DNA of 13,980 nucleotides from JANFXS01 sp022791155 (GTDB lineage Bacteria > Bacillota > Clostridia > Lachnospirales > Anaerotignaceae), in contig CATJUX010000092.1 in NCBI GenBank assembly GCA_949743895.1, positions 1 through 13,980 of the forward strand. Direction: 5' to 3'. Positions 1 through 7,397 of the stretch are shown piece after piece (position 1 is the first letter of the stretch; every line of letters starts with the position of its first letter). Below the pieces are notes generated by a model. It made no database searches. It worked only from the letters and a program-made list of their open reading frames with translations, and had not been told where the DNA came from. The position numbers and the translations under genes were made by a program.

Positions 1-128
1 AAAATTACTGACAAGTACCGCAAAGACATGCGGCCGCGAAGCGGATTTTTGCAAAGCAAAAATTACTGACAAGTACCGCAAAGACATGCGGCCGCGAAGC
101 GGATTTTTGCAAAGCAAAAATTACTGAC
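1..128. repeat. 58-bp tandem repeat, two full copies plus partial copies
   Basis: Copies at 4-61 and 62-119 are identical over all 58 bases. A third copy breaks off after nine bases (120-128), and bases 1-3 match the end of a preceding copy, so the array probably continues to the left of the window. Each unit contains GCGGCCGC (30-37 and 88-95), a hairpin CCGC-GAA-GCGG (34-44) and a 7-bp hairpin TTTTTGC-AAA-GCAAAAA (46-62). Because 58 is not a multiple of three, the reading frame shifts from copy to copy. Frame 1 is open from the window edge to a TGA at 67-69 and frame 2 to a TGA at 125-127, so the array may also encode the C-terminus of an upstream protein. The array ends 22 bases before the amidase start. 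A related sequence lies inside the amidase gene at 624-650. Confidence 0.95.
2..127 (+). CDS. possible C-terminal end of an upstream gene running through the repeats (partial)
   Basis: Frame 2 is open from the left edge through the first full repeat and most of the second, and stops at TGA 125-127. It would encode a tail containing GREADFCKAKITD and ending RSGFLQSKNY. Frame 1 encodes the same ending one repeat earlier and stops at 67-69. Nothing recognisable as a domain is present, and the start lies outside the window. It is listed because the amidase begins only 23 bases after the frame-2 stop, which would suit an operon. It could equally be non-coding repeat DNA. Confidence 0.2.
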   Translation, partial: KLLTSTAKTCGREADFCKAKITDKYRKDMRPRSGFLQSKNY

Positions 129-150
129 TAGGGTGAGAAGGAGTGATTGA

Positions 151-903
151 ATGAAAATATGCATAGATCCAGGCCATGGAGGGAAGGATCCGGGGGCTGT
201 GGCCGCCGGGTGTGTCGAAAAAGATGTGGCGCTTAGTATATCGCTCAAACTGGCAGAAATTTTGAAAAGCAAAGGACTTGACGTTTTTCTGACACGCAGT
301 GACGACACATACAACAGCGTGGCTCAAAAAGCGGCAAAGGCCAACAAGTGGGGCGCCGATCTGTTTGTGTCAATCCACTGCAACAGCGCGGCTTCAGCCT
401 CGGCCAATGGCACTGAATGCCTGATATATGCCCATGACGGTGAAAGTGACAAACTGGCTGAACATATACAAAATTCCATTGTTCAAAACTTGAAAACAGC
501 AGACAGACATATAAAAATCAGAAAAGACCTGACTGTTCTCAACAGCACAAACATGCCGGCGGTGCTTGTGGAAACGGCTTTTGTTTCCAATGGGCGCCGT
601 GAAGGAGCGCAAACGATGAAGATGGATTTTTGCGAATCAAAAATTGCTGAAATGAGCGACAGGGAAAAACTGATGAACTGCCAAAATGAATTTGCACTGG
701 CAGTGGCAAAGGGCGTGTTTGAACACTTGGGTTTTGAGGAGGAAATTGTGGAAAAGAGCAGCATTTTTGTTGATGAAAAGGAATTTGAAGTTGAAAGAAT
801 ATTGAAAGACGGAACAAATTATATAAAAATCAGAGACATTGCCGAACTTCTTGGCTATCGTGTGGAAAGCAAAGGGAACATAGCTGTGTTGAAAAAGATA
901 TAG
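151..903 (+). CDS. N-acetylmuramoyl-L-alanine amidase (Amidase_3) with repeat-derived insert
   Basis: This is a 250-residue zinc amidase that would cut the bond between muramic acid and the peptide in peptidoglycan. Residues 1-190 form the Amidase_3 fold. Expected zinc ligands are H9 (in DPGHGG), E23 and H76 (in SIHCNS); E141 in the VETAFVSN motif is the catalytic glutamate. Residues about 204-250 (FVDEKEF, then GTNYIKIRDIAELLGY) resemble part of the copper-amine-oxidase-N-like domain often attached to clostridial cell-wall enzymes. No signal peptide is seen, so it may act as a phage-type lysin, be released by lysis, or leave by another route. Residues about 148-168 look like an extra segment between SN and SDREKL, where family members usually continue directly; its DNA resembles the upstream 58-bp repeat. 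The start follows AAGGAG (138-143) with 7-nt spacing. The gene stands alone and ends at a terminator. Confidence 0.9.
   Translation: MKICIDPGHGGKDPGAVAAGCVEKDVALSISLKLAEILKSKGLDVFLTRSDDTYNSVAQKAAKANKWGADLFVSIHCNSAASASANGTECLIYAHDGESDKLAEHIQNSIVQNLKTADRHIKIRKDLTVLNSTNMPAVLVETAFVSNGRREGAQTMKMDFCESKIAEMSDREKLMNCQNEFALAVAKGVFEHLGFEEEIVEKSSIFVDEKEFEVERILKDGTNYIKIRDIAELLGYRVESKGNIAVLKKI
592..654 (+). repeat. repeat-like segment inserted in frame in the amidase gene
   Basis: Bases 624-650 align without gaps to 43-69 of the tandem repeat with 24 of 27 identical. The shared core is GGATTTTTGC followed after four bases by CAAAAATT. Upstream, ATGGGCGCCGTGAAG (590-604) resembles the ATGCGGCCGCGAAG part of the repeat, but about 18 extra bases separate the two halves. 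The 63-bp segment encodes residues 148-168, and its DFCESKI corresponds in phase to DFCKAKI in frame 2 of the upstream array. The exact borders are estimated from the usual family sequence around the VETAFVSN motif. Confidence 0.6.
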
Positions 904-1022
904 CTTGAAAATATTGAATATGCTGATATATTGCATTGAAATGTAGCTTAGAAATTTGGCATGTCAACGGATTGGCGAACATTCAAAAAATATGCATTGT
1001 GCGCCGTCACAAAACAGACAAG

Positions 1023-1054
1023 AGCCACTGACAATTCAAATGCAGTGGCTTTTT
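1023..1054 (+). terminator. rho-independent terminator after the amidase
   Basis: A perfect 8-bp stem AGCCACTG (1023-1030) / CAGTGGCT (1043-1050) with a 12-nt loop is followed by a T run ending at 1054. It lies 120 bases after the amidase stop. The interval 904-1022 shows no gene. Confidence 0.85.
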
Positions 1055-1122
1055 ATAACAGCTTGAATGACAAATTTGTCATTTTAATATAAATTTATTT
1101 TCAAATGATTTTGTGGGTTCTT

Positions 1123-2286
1123 TCAATACCATCTCAAAAGCGGAAGCTCGTTGTTGATTCCTTTTGTGAACAAAACCTGATGAAGGTCAACAATGCCGTT
1201 GTGGAATGTTGCGGCACATGCCGAAAGATAAAGTTCCCACATTCTTGTGAATTTTTCATCAAACTTTTCGCGTATCTCACATATATGCTCTCTATAATTT
1301 TTTTCCCAACACAGAAGTGTGCGGTTGTAATGCGGGCGCAAATTTTCAACATCAATTGTGTGGAATCCGTCTTCAGAGGCGCATGAGAGAATTTCGCGCA
1401 AACTGGGGATCATTCCGCCGGGGAATATATATTTTTTGATCCATGGATCGCCTGTGTGTTCTTTCAAACTGCTTATAAAATGAAGGAGAAAGAGGCCGCC
1501 CGGCTTCAAAACACGGTTCACACAATCGATGAAAAGCTGATAGTTTTCGCGCCCAACATGCTCCACCATGCCAACGCTCACAACACGGTCAAACTTTTGC
1601 CCAAGCTTTGGCAAATCGCGATAGTCCATGAGCTCAACTGTGAGAAGCTCTTCCAAATTTTCCTCTTCAATTCGTTTTTGAAACTCTTTATGCTGTTCAT
1701 GGCTCAGCGTTATGCCGTGGCCATGCACGCCATATTTTTTGGCGGCTTCAATCAAAAGAAATCCCCAGCCACAGCCAATGTCCAAAAGCGACATGCCCTC
1801 TTTCAGATATAGCTTTTTTAATATATAGTCAACTTTGTTCAACTGTGCCTGATGCAATGTGTCATCATCGTTTATGAAATATCCGCATGAATAGCTCAGC
1901 GTTTCGTCAAGCCAAAGTTTATAAAAATCGTTTCCAATGTCATAGTGGCTTTGAACCTCCTTTTTTTGATTTTTTTTGGCTGTTGATGTGAATATTATTT
2001 TTTTGAGCGCCGATTCGTCAACAAAAAATTTGTCCATCTGGCCCAAAAAGTGATCCAATGCATAATATAAATCTCCCTCAATTTCCAAATCCTTGTTCAT
2101 ATATGCCTCTCCCAAAGCAAGTGAGGTGCTTGCCATGAGCGCTGTGACGGGGATTGTTTTGTTGAGGCTCACTGTGAATTCAGGGGCGCCCTCGCCAATT
2201 TTATATTCCTTGTCGTTGATTTTCACAATGAATGGATATTGATCGAACTTTTCGAAAAAAGGAACCAAAAGACTTTCTTTCAGCAT
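1123..2286 (-). CDS. cfa: cyclopropane-fatty-acyl-phospholipid synthase
   Basis: This is a 387-residue S-adenosylmethionine-dependent enzyme that adds a methylene bridge across double bonds of membrane phospholipid acyl chains, acting at the inner face of the membrane. The N-terminal part (1-95) is the variable lipid-binding region. HYDIGNDFYKLWLD (about 114-127) with YSC (Cys about 134) is the family signature. LLDIGCGWG (about 167-175) binds the methyl donor. MVEHVG (Glu about 242), HFIS (His about 269) and HYNRTL (Tyr about 320) match the residues that hold the active-site bicarbonate in E. coli Cfa. The length is close to the usual 380-390. ATG at 2286 is preferred because AAGGAG sits 9 nt upstream; an in-frame TTG at 2292 lies too close to that site. 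The gene is transcribed alone, divergent from the esterase. The symbol is by family, not proven orthology. Confidence 0.93.
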   Translation of the reverse strand: MLKESLLVPFFEKFDQYPFIVKINDKEYKIGEGAPEFTVSLNKTIPVTALMASTSLALGEAYMNKDLEIEGDLYYALDHFLGQMDKFFVDESALKKIIFTSTAKKNQKKEVQSHYDIGNDFYKLWLDETLSYSCGYFINDDDTLHQAQLNKVDYILKKLYLKEGMSLLDIGCGWGFLLIEAAKKYGVHGHGITLSHEQHKEFQKRIEEENLEELLTVELMDYRDLPKLGQKFDRVVSVGMVEHVGRENYQLFIDCVNRVLKPGGLFLLHFISSLKEHTGDPWIKKYIFPGGMIPSLREILSCASEDGFHTIDVENLRPHYNRTLLCWEKNYREHICEIREKFDEKFTRMWELYLSACAATFHNGIVDLHQVLFTKGINNELPLLRWY

Positions 2287-2327
2287 AAACAAATTCTCCT
2301 TTTCATGTTTTTGTTAATTTGAGTTTG

Positions 2328-2362
2328 CCCAATATATGTAATTATAATTAGCAGACAGTCAA
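2328..2362 (-). promoter_or_regulatory. candidate promoter for the CFA synthase gene
   Basis: Read on the minus strand, TTGACT (plus-strand 2357-2362) is a good -35 box. An AT-rich stretch containing ACATATATT follows 16-18 bases later and could serve as the -10 box, but its match to TATAAT is poor. It lies about 45-75 bases before the start codon. Confidence 0.4.
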
Positions 2363-2479
2363 TATTTTTGAAATTTTCAAATGAAGGTGTAATTTGTTGG
2401 TGCAAAAATTTTATTTCGGTATAGAAAATACTGTTAAAAATATATAAATTTGATGTTCAAATTTCTTAAATAATTATCA

Positions 2480-2508
2480 TTTAATAAACTAATTTTTAAT
2501 GGTATACT
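2480..2508 (+). promoter_or_regulatory. candidate extended -10 promoter for the LysM esterase
   Basis: TGGTATACT (2500-2508) is an extended -10 element (TG, one base, then TATACT). The -35 position (2480-2485, TTTAAT) matches only weakly, which is tolerated with an extended -10. It gives an mRNA leader of about 40 bases ending in AGGAGG (2541-2546). Confidence 0.5.
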
Positions 2509-2555
2509 TTAAATGTCGTAATTATAGGGTGCGATTTATTTAGGAGGGGTTTGAA

Positions 2556-3992
2556 ATGCAAAAAAAATTCAAAAGAACCACGGCGCTTTTGGCCACGGCG
2601 GCAATGACAATTGGCATGCTCCAAACAGCTTTTGCAGCCACATATGTTGTCAAAGAGGGTGACAATCTTTCAAAAATTGCGCCAATTTATGGAACAACGT
2701 GGCGCGTTCTTGCAGAAATGAACAAGCTTGCCAACCCCAATCTCATTTTCCCAAAACAAGTTCTTCAAGTTCCAGACAAAACAGCAATTGCCGAACAGGC
2801 CGAAACAATTAAAGTTGAAGAAAAACCGGAGCTGATTGAAGCAGTTGAAGTTGAAGAAAAGCTTGAGCCGGTTGAAATTGTTGAAAAAGAAACTGCTGTG
2901 CTCACTTCTCTTGATGTCACAACAATGGATGGCAAAACAATCACTCCAAACTTCACGCCTGACACAACAAAATATGACCTGACTGTGCAAAGTGATATAT
3001 ATGGAGTTCTTATAAACCCAACAGCCAATGAGGGCTCCGAGATAACTGTCACCGCTGCCATAACTCCAGGCGTTTTTGGCGAGGAAGATGTGAATGAACC
3101 AGTTGTCATTGAGCGCGGTGACGGCGGCTATGTGGTGCCGCTCACACAGACATATGAAGGCTATGACAGCGTGTATGTTCAAACAGCCAAAATTGAAGTT
3201 GTCAATGGCGAAGCCAAAAATTCATACACAATCACAATCACAAGAGAAGATGACACAGACATATATGCGCTTTTCACACAAGACTCATTCAAAGCTGCTG
3301 ACGGAACGGAAATAGACTATAATTTATATGTGCCATCTGATTATGACGCCTCAAAGTCATATCCCATTGTTTTGGCGCTTCATGGTTCGGGACAAAAAAC
3401 ACAGTCTGTGGATATGATATTAAAAAGGTATCAAATGGCAACCATTTGGGCCAAAGATTCTGAAGCAGGCAAAAACCAGTGCATAGTCATTGCCCCTCAA
3501 GCAAAAGACAATTGGTCGATCACAGCTGAAGGCGAAAACAAAACGTCATATCCAACAGGCGAATTGTCACCTGAAAATCAGGCAGCATATGAACTTCTTC
3601 ATTCGGTGATGAAGAAATATAACACAGATGCCAACAGAATTTATGTGACGGGCCTTTCAATGGGCGGAATGGGCACATGGGCGCTCACATATAACCATCC
3701 AGATGAGTTTGCCGCCATTGTTCCTGTTTGCGCAAGGCTTTCAGACAGCATAGACTATAGCCGCTTTGCTCCTATGAGCGGAAAAATATACATCATTCAT
3801 GCAGAAGATGATCCAACAGTCAAATTTGAAGACGGAAAAGCCATCATGGAGGGCTTGGATGCAGCAGGCATAGAATATAACAGTGAAATTTATGCAAGTG
3901 GAACTTTCTTCTATCCTTCAGCCCATTTTTCATGGACTCCCGGATATGCCAATGAAAGCATAAGAGACTGGATGTTTGCACAGACAAAATAA
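2556..3992 (+). CDS. secreted LysM / cadherin-like / alpha-beta hydrolase esterase
   Basis: This 478-residue exported protein probably sits in the cell wall. Residues 1-27 are a signal peptide (MQKKFKRTT, hydrophobic core, TAFA cleavage site). Residues about 29-73 are one LysM peptidoglycan-binding motif (YVVKEGDNLSKIA to PKQVLQVP). Residues 80-113 are a Glu/Val/Pro-rich linker. Residues about 115-230 look like a cadherin-like or esterase Ig-like beta-sandwich (LTSLDVTTMDGKTITPNFTP, then TKYDLTV). Residues about 250-478 are an alpha/beta hydrolase of the feruloyl-esterase/PHB-depolymerase-like type: oxyanion motif HGSG (276-279), nucleophile Ser368 in GLSMG, likely acid Asp419 (EDDPTV) and His457 (SAHFSW). 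The triad is complete, so an active esterase is expected, perhaps acting on plant or polysaccharide esters; the substrate is unknown. The start follows AGGAGG with 9-nt spacing. Confidence 0.88.
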   Translation: MQKKFKRTTALLATAAMTIGMLQTAFAATYVVKEGDNLSKIAPIYGTTWRVLAEMNKLANPNLIFPKQVLQVPDKTAIAEQAETIKVEEKPELIEAVEVEEKLEPVEIVEKETAVLTSLDVTTMDGKTITPNFTPDTTKYDLTVQSDIYGVLINPTANEGSEITVTAAITPGVFGEEDVNEPVVIERGDGGYVVPLTQTYEGYDSVYVQTAKIEVVNGEAKNSYTITITREDDTDIYALFTQDSFKAADGTEIDYNLYVPSDYDASKSYPIVLALHGSGQKTQSVDMILKRYQMATIWAKDSEAGKNQCIVIAPQAKDNWSITAEGENKTSYPTGELSPENQAAYELLHSVMKKYNTDANRIYVTGLSMGGMGTWALTYNHPDEFAAIVPVCARLSDSIDYSRFAPMSGKIYIIHAEDDPTVKFEDGKAIMEGLDAAGIEYNSEIYASGTFFYPSAHFSWTPGYANESIRDWMFAQTK

Positions 3993-4009
3993 TCATTATT
4001 AAATGAATG

Positions 4010-4042
4010 AACGCGCCGGGCTTTGTTTGAACGGCGCGTTTT
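4010..4042. terminator. terminator after the LysM esterase
   Basis: The stem AACGCGCC (4010-4017) / GGCGCGTT (4033-4040) is perfect over 8 bp, GC-rich, and followed by a short T run (4039-4042) then GTGTG. It lies 18 bases after the esterase stop. Confidence 0.7.
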
Positions 4043-4150
4043 GTGTGCGTGAACGGCGGTTTGGCTTGCGGCCCGACGACATTCGTTTTGAAACTGTTTT
4101 TGCAGAAGTTTGTGGAAAACGCTGAATTTTGTGGGTGCGCAAAAAAATGG

Positions 4151-4181
4151 TTGACTTGGAGCGCACTTCAAGTGTTATCAT
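4151..4181 (+). promoter_or_regulatory. MerR-type promoter and operator for the aldo/keto reductase
   Basis: The -35 box is TTGACT (4151-4156) and the -10 box TATCAT (4176-4181). The spacer is 19 bp instead of the usual 17, which is the hallmark of promoters activated by MerR-family regulators. The spacer is filled by the imperfect dyad CTTGGAGCGCACTTCAAG (4155-4172; 7 of 9 positions pair, 8 of 10 when one base is added on each side). No MerR-type gene is in the window, so the regulator would act from elsewhere. Expected behaviour from the family: activation by electrophiles, aldehydes or a similar stress signal. Confidence 0.75.
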
Positions 4182-4236
4182 CTATAAAAAGCGCGCAAAA
4201 AGCGCATGAAAAGCACGTTGATGAGGAGGCTTTGAA

Positions 4237-5367
4237 ATGATTAAAAAGAATTTTAAAGGTTTGGAACTGTCGGCCATGGGAATGGGCGCAATGCGTTTGC
4301 CTGTTATAGACGGAAACAACTCCATGATAGACGAAGAAAAGGCGCTTGAAATGGTTGATTTTGCCATGAAAAACGGCGTCAACTATTATGACACAGCATG
4401 GGGATATCACGAAGAAAACTCAGAGATTTTTTTGGGAAAGGCATTGAGCCGCTATCCAAGGGAGAGTTTTTATATTGCCACAAAATTTCCTGGATATGAC
4501 CTTTCGAACATGGACAAAGTTGAGGAAATTTTTGAAAAACAGCTTGAGAAATGTCAAGTTGACCATTTTGATTTTTATTTGTTCCACAATGTGTGTGAAA
4601 TGAACATTGATGAATATATTGACGAAAAATATGGCATATTCAAATATCTTTCAGAACAAAAGAAAAAAGGCCGCATACGCCATTTGGGCTTTTCGGCTCA
4701 CGGAAGTTGTGACACAATGAAAAGGTTTTTGGAAGCATATGGTGAAGCCATGGAATTTTGTCAGATACAGCTCAACTATGTGGACTGGACACTTCAAGGC
4801 GCCAAAGCCAAAATTGAACTGCTCAATGAATATAAAATTCCTGTTTGGGTCATGGAGCCCATGCGCGGCGGAAAACTGGCAAGCCTTCCTGACGGAACAG
4901 CGGCCCGGCTGAAAGCGCTCAGGCCCAATGAGGAAGTTTCGGCGTGGGCGCACCGCTTCATACAAACAATTCCTGAAGCTGTTGTGACGCTTTCGGGCGT
5001 TTCAAACATGGAACAGCTGAAGGAGAATATACACACTTTTGAAACGGAAGAACCGCTTGACAAAGAGGAAATGGAAGCGCTTCTTTCGGCCGCCGCTGAC
5101 CTTTTGAGCGGAACACTGCCCTGCACGTCATGCCGCTATTGCGTTGGCCATTGTCCTCAGGGGCTTGACATACCACTGCTTTTGGGGCTTTACAACGACC
5201 ACAATTTCACAGATGGCGGCTTTGTTGTTCCGCGGGCAATCATGAAAATGTCAGAAGAAAAACGGCCCAGTGCGTGCATAGGCTGCAAAAGCTGTGAAGC
5301 CGTTTGTCCTCAGCAGATAAAAATATCCGAGGCCATGACAAGCTTTGCCAGCAAGCTGAAAGAATGA
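4237..5367 (+). CDS. aldo/keto reductase with C-terminal dicluster ferredoxin domain
   Basis: This 376-residue cytoplasmic oxidoreductase has residues 1-285 as the aldo/keto reductase barrel with the usual catalytic set: Asp52 (YYDTAWGYH), Tyr57, Lys83 (ATKFPGY) and His117 (YLFHNV). The substrate is probably an aldehyde, ketone or quinone and cannot be named. Residues about 290-362 form a ferredoxin-like domain with two CxxCxxCxxxC motifs: Cys296/299/302/306 and Cys347/350/353/357, enough for two 4Fe-4S clusters. This fused form is common in Clostridia and suggests electron exchange with ferredoxin or flavin partners as well as NAD(P)H. The start follows GAGGAGG with good spacing. It is a single-gene unit behind a MerR-type promoter, pointing to stress-induced use. 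Confidence 0.92.
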   Translation: MIKKNFKGLELSAMGMGAMRLPVIDGNNSMIDEEKALEMVDFAMKNGVNYYDTAWGYHEENSEIFLGKALSRYPRESFYIATKFPGYDLSNMDKVEEIFEKQLEKCQVDHFDFYLFHNVCEMNIDEYIDEKYGIFKYLSEQKKKGRIRHLGFSAHGSCDTMKRFLEAYGEAMEFCQIQLNYVDWTLQGAKAKIELLNEYKIPVWVMEPMRGGKLASLPDGTAARLKALRPNEEVSAWAHRFIQTIPEAVVTLSGVSNMEQLKENIHTFETEEPLDKEEMEALLSAAADLLSGTLPCTSCRYCVGHCPQGLDIPLLLGLYNDHNFTDGGFVVPRAIMKMSEEKRPSACIGCKSCEAVCPQQIKISEAMTSFASKLKE

Positions 5368-5390
5368 TTGCGCCTTGAATTTTGGCGCAA
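5368..5390 (+). other. stem-loop overlapping the reductase stop region
   Basis: TTGCGCC (5368-5374) pairs with GGCGCAA (5384-5390) across a 9-nt loop, right after the aldo/keto reductase stop codon. It is followed by A rather than T residues, so it is not a terminator by itself; it may protect the transcript end next to the true terminator at 5398-5426. Confidence 0.4.
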
Positions 5391-5426
5391 AAAAATTGCC
5401 TTCAGAAATTTTCTGAAGGCTTTTTT
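5391..5426. terminator. bidirectional terminator between converging genes
   Basis: The stem GCCTTCAGAA (5398-5407) / TTCTGAAGGC (5411-5420) is perfect over 10 bp with a 3-nt loop. It is followed by TTTTTT (5421-5426) on the plus strand and preceded by an A run, which gives a T run on the minus strand. It can therefore end both the aldo/keto reductase and the oppositely transcribed histidine kinase. Confidence 0.9.
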
Positions 5427-5456
5427 GTGTTTTAAAAATGAATTTGTTTTGCCAAA

Positions 5457-7184
5457 TCAGTTTTCAGATGATTCGGAAATGCGGTTTTTCATGATCTGCT
5501 CAATTGTTTCCAAAAGCGCTGAAAGGTTCATTGGTTTGGTGAGATGAGCGTTTATGCCGCTTTCTTTTGACTTGCGCAAATCGCTGACCAAAAAGTTTGT
5601 TGACAGCGCTATTATGGGGATTTCTGAACGCTTTGGATCTGGAAGTTTTCGTATGGCTGACGCGGCCTGCCATCCGTTCATCAAGGGCATTTGCAAGTCC
5701 ATTATGATCAGATCATAGTCGCTGAAAGAAGACTTTTCAACTTTGTCCAAGGCAATTTTGCCGTTTTCAGCCGGTTCAACCACAAAACCCATGTGCTCCA
5801 ATATTTCGGACTCAATTTCAAGATTGATCTCGTTGTCCTCAACAAGCAGAACTTTGAGGGCGCGGTGTTTGTCAATGCCGTTGTTTTCGGCCATGGGCTG
5901 AACGCGGAAGCTGAGTGTGACAGTGAATGTGCTTCCCTCGCCAACGGCGCTTTTGACGTCAATTGTGCCGCCGATTATGTCCAGTATGTTTTTGGCAATG
6001 GTGAGCCCAAGGCCAATGCCGGGGATTCCGCTGAGAGTGGAGTTTTTCTCGCGGCTGAATGGCTCAAAAATATGCTCCAAAAACTCCTCGCCAATTCCAA
6101 TTCCTGTGTCTTTCACAACAATGCTGAACACGGCGTTGTCGTTGGAAAGCTCTTTTTTCTCATGAACTGATATGCCCACGCTTCCGCCAGGGTTTGTGTA
6201 GTTCACGGCGTTTTCAGCCAATATGAAAATGAGCTGTTTCAGTTTTTCGTTGTCAGCATATATGTTGTTGTGTGTTATATCATCACAATTGATTGAAAAT
6301 TCAATTGATTTTTCGTTGATTTTTGGAACAAGATTGTTGCACGCGTCGTGTATCACTGTTTGGAACTCGCATTCGTCTTCTTTTGACTCTGTGCCGGGGA
6401 GAGCGGCGGCGTCAAGAACTTGTGTGATCATGTCAAGAAGCTGCTGGCTTGCATTTTCAATTTTGTTCAGATAGTTCATTGTTGCGTTGTTGTCGCCAAT
6501 GCTTTCTTTTGCCAGAAAAGTGAAGCCAAATATGGCGTTTAGGGGTGTGCGCATGTCGTGGGAGACGTGTGAAACAAATGTGTTTTTGGCTTTAATGGCC
6601 AAGTTGGCTTTTTCCATGGCCTCTTTCAGCAAACGCTTTTGCGCCATTTGCTGCTGGTTTCTTTCATCGGCAGAATCGCCCAAAAACACATAGAATATGT
6701 CGCCAACTGTTTCAGTGTGTATGAAATGGCCATAGTCCTCAACCCAGCGGACAGAACCGTCTTTGCGGCGTATGCGATATTCAACATAGTCCAGATCGCT
6801 TTTGTTTTCAAAAATTTGGCGTCTGATGCTGTTTTCCACAAGGTCAATGTCATCAGGGTGAACAACTCCGCGAAAGGAGTTGCCAGTGAGCTTGCGAAAT
6901 TCTTTCATTGTTTCACATTGAAACATGCGAAGCAGTCCACGGTTGGCATATATGATCTGTTCGCCCTCATCGGCATAATAGATCAAAAATCCGCCGGGAA
7001 TGTGATCCATGAACTCAATTGTTTCATAGAGCGCCTTGAAATTTTCTTCATCTTCGAGCGAGATATATTCTGTTGGCCAGCGCCCAGCGGCAATTTGGTC
7101 AATTTCGATTTGGGTTTCATCAAGCAGACGCAGCAAATGTATAATTCGTTCAATAAAAAGATGTTCGTGAACATGCTCCTTCAC
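5457..7184 (-). CDS. PAS-domain hybrid histidine kinase / response regulator
   Basis: This 575-residue signalling protein senses through a PAS domain and carries kinase and receiver on one chain. From the GTG start: PAS plus PAC region about 58-172 (IIYANRGLLRMF, HPDDI, RRKDGSVRWVE); HisKA about 200-265 with phospho-acceptor His209 in SHVSHDMRTPLNA; ATPase domain about 310-428 with N box (Asn325), DTGIGI and GIGLGL; receiver domain about 443-565 with acidic pocket VEDNE, phospho-acceptor Asp496 (IIMDLQMPLMNG) and Lys550 (LTKPM). No membrane segment or DNA-binding output is present, so it is cytoplasmic and must pass its signal to a separate partner, possibly a phosphotransfer protein. GTG at 7184 is chosen because AAAGGAG lies 8 nt upstream; the in-frame ATG at 7202 would itself contain that ribosome site and has none before it. 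The gene stands alone. Confidence 0.92.
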   Translation of the reverse strand: MKEHVHEHLFIERIIHLLRLLDETQIEIDQIAAGRWPTEYISLEDEENFKALYETIEFMDHIPGGFLIYYADEGEQIIYANRGLLRMFQCETMKEFRKLTGNSFRGVVHPDDIDLVENSIRRQIFENKSDLDYVEYRIRRKDGSVRWVEDYGHFIHTETVGDIFYVFLGDSADERNQQQMAQKRLLKEAMEKANLAIKAKNTFVSHVSHDMRTPLNAIFGFTFLAKESIGDNNATMNYLNKIENASQQLLDMITQVLDAAALPGTESKEDECEFQTVIHDACNNLVPKINEKSIEFSINCDDITHNNIYADNEKLKQLIFILAENAVNYTNPGGSVGISVHEKKELSNDNAVFSIVVKDTGIGIGEEFLEHIFEPFSREKNSTLSGIPGIGLGLTIAKNILDIIGGTIDVKSAVGEGSTFTVTLSFRVQPMAENNGIDKHRALKVLLVEDNEINLEIESEILEHMGFVVEPAENGKIALDKVEKSSFSDYDLIIMDLQMPLMNGWQAASAIRKLPDPKRSEIPIIALSTNFLVSDLRKSKESGINAHLTKPMNLSALLETIEQIMKNRISESSEN

Positions 7185-7397
7185 GACGACTTCTCCTTTC
7201 ATATGTTAAAGTGATGAAAAAGAGTTTATCACAAAAATCATGGTTTGTCATTATTTCTTTGGCCACTAAAATTGAATTTTTTATATAGCTTTATATATGA
7301 TGAAGCGGAAATGACAGATTACACAAAAATTCATGCCGGCGCAATATGAAAATGGTTTTTGGCAGCAGTGGGCGTTTCGGTTTGATTTGTGTGTTTG

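Noticed and set aside
1..128. CRISPR array at the left edge
   Set aside because: The repeats are directly adjacent without unique spacers, and the unit is 58 bp, so this is an ordinary tandem repeat.
2670..3182. 170-residue minus-strand frame within the esterase gene
   Set aside because: It overlaps the LysM and linker coding region in full; the residue pattern (NFNCF repeats) is the mirror of the Glu/Val-rich linker.
4043..4240. Plus-strand 65-residue open frame between the esterase and the aldo/keto reductase
   Set aside because: It spans the MerR-type promoter and the reductase ribosome site, lacks its own ribosome site and overlaps the true start.
5691..6170. 159-residue open frame opposite the histidine kinase gene
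   Set aside because: It lies entirely antisense to well-supported kinase and receiver domains; such frames arise from the codon bias of the real gene.
6639..7214. 191-residue open frame opposite the PAS region
   Set aside because: It is antisense to the PAS-coding part, has no family motif and no ribosome site.
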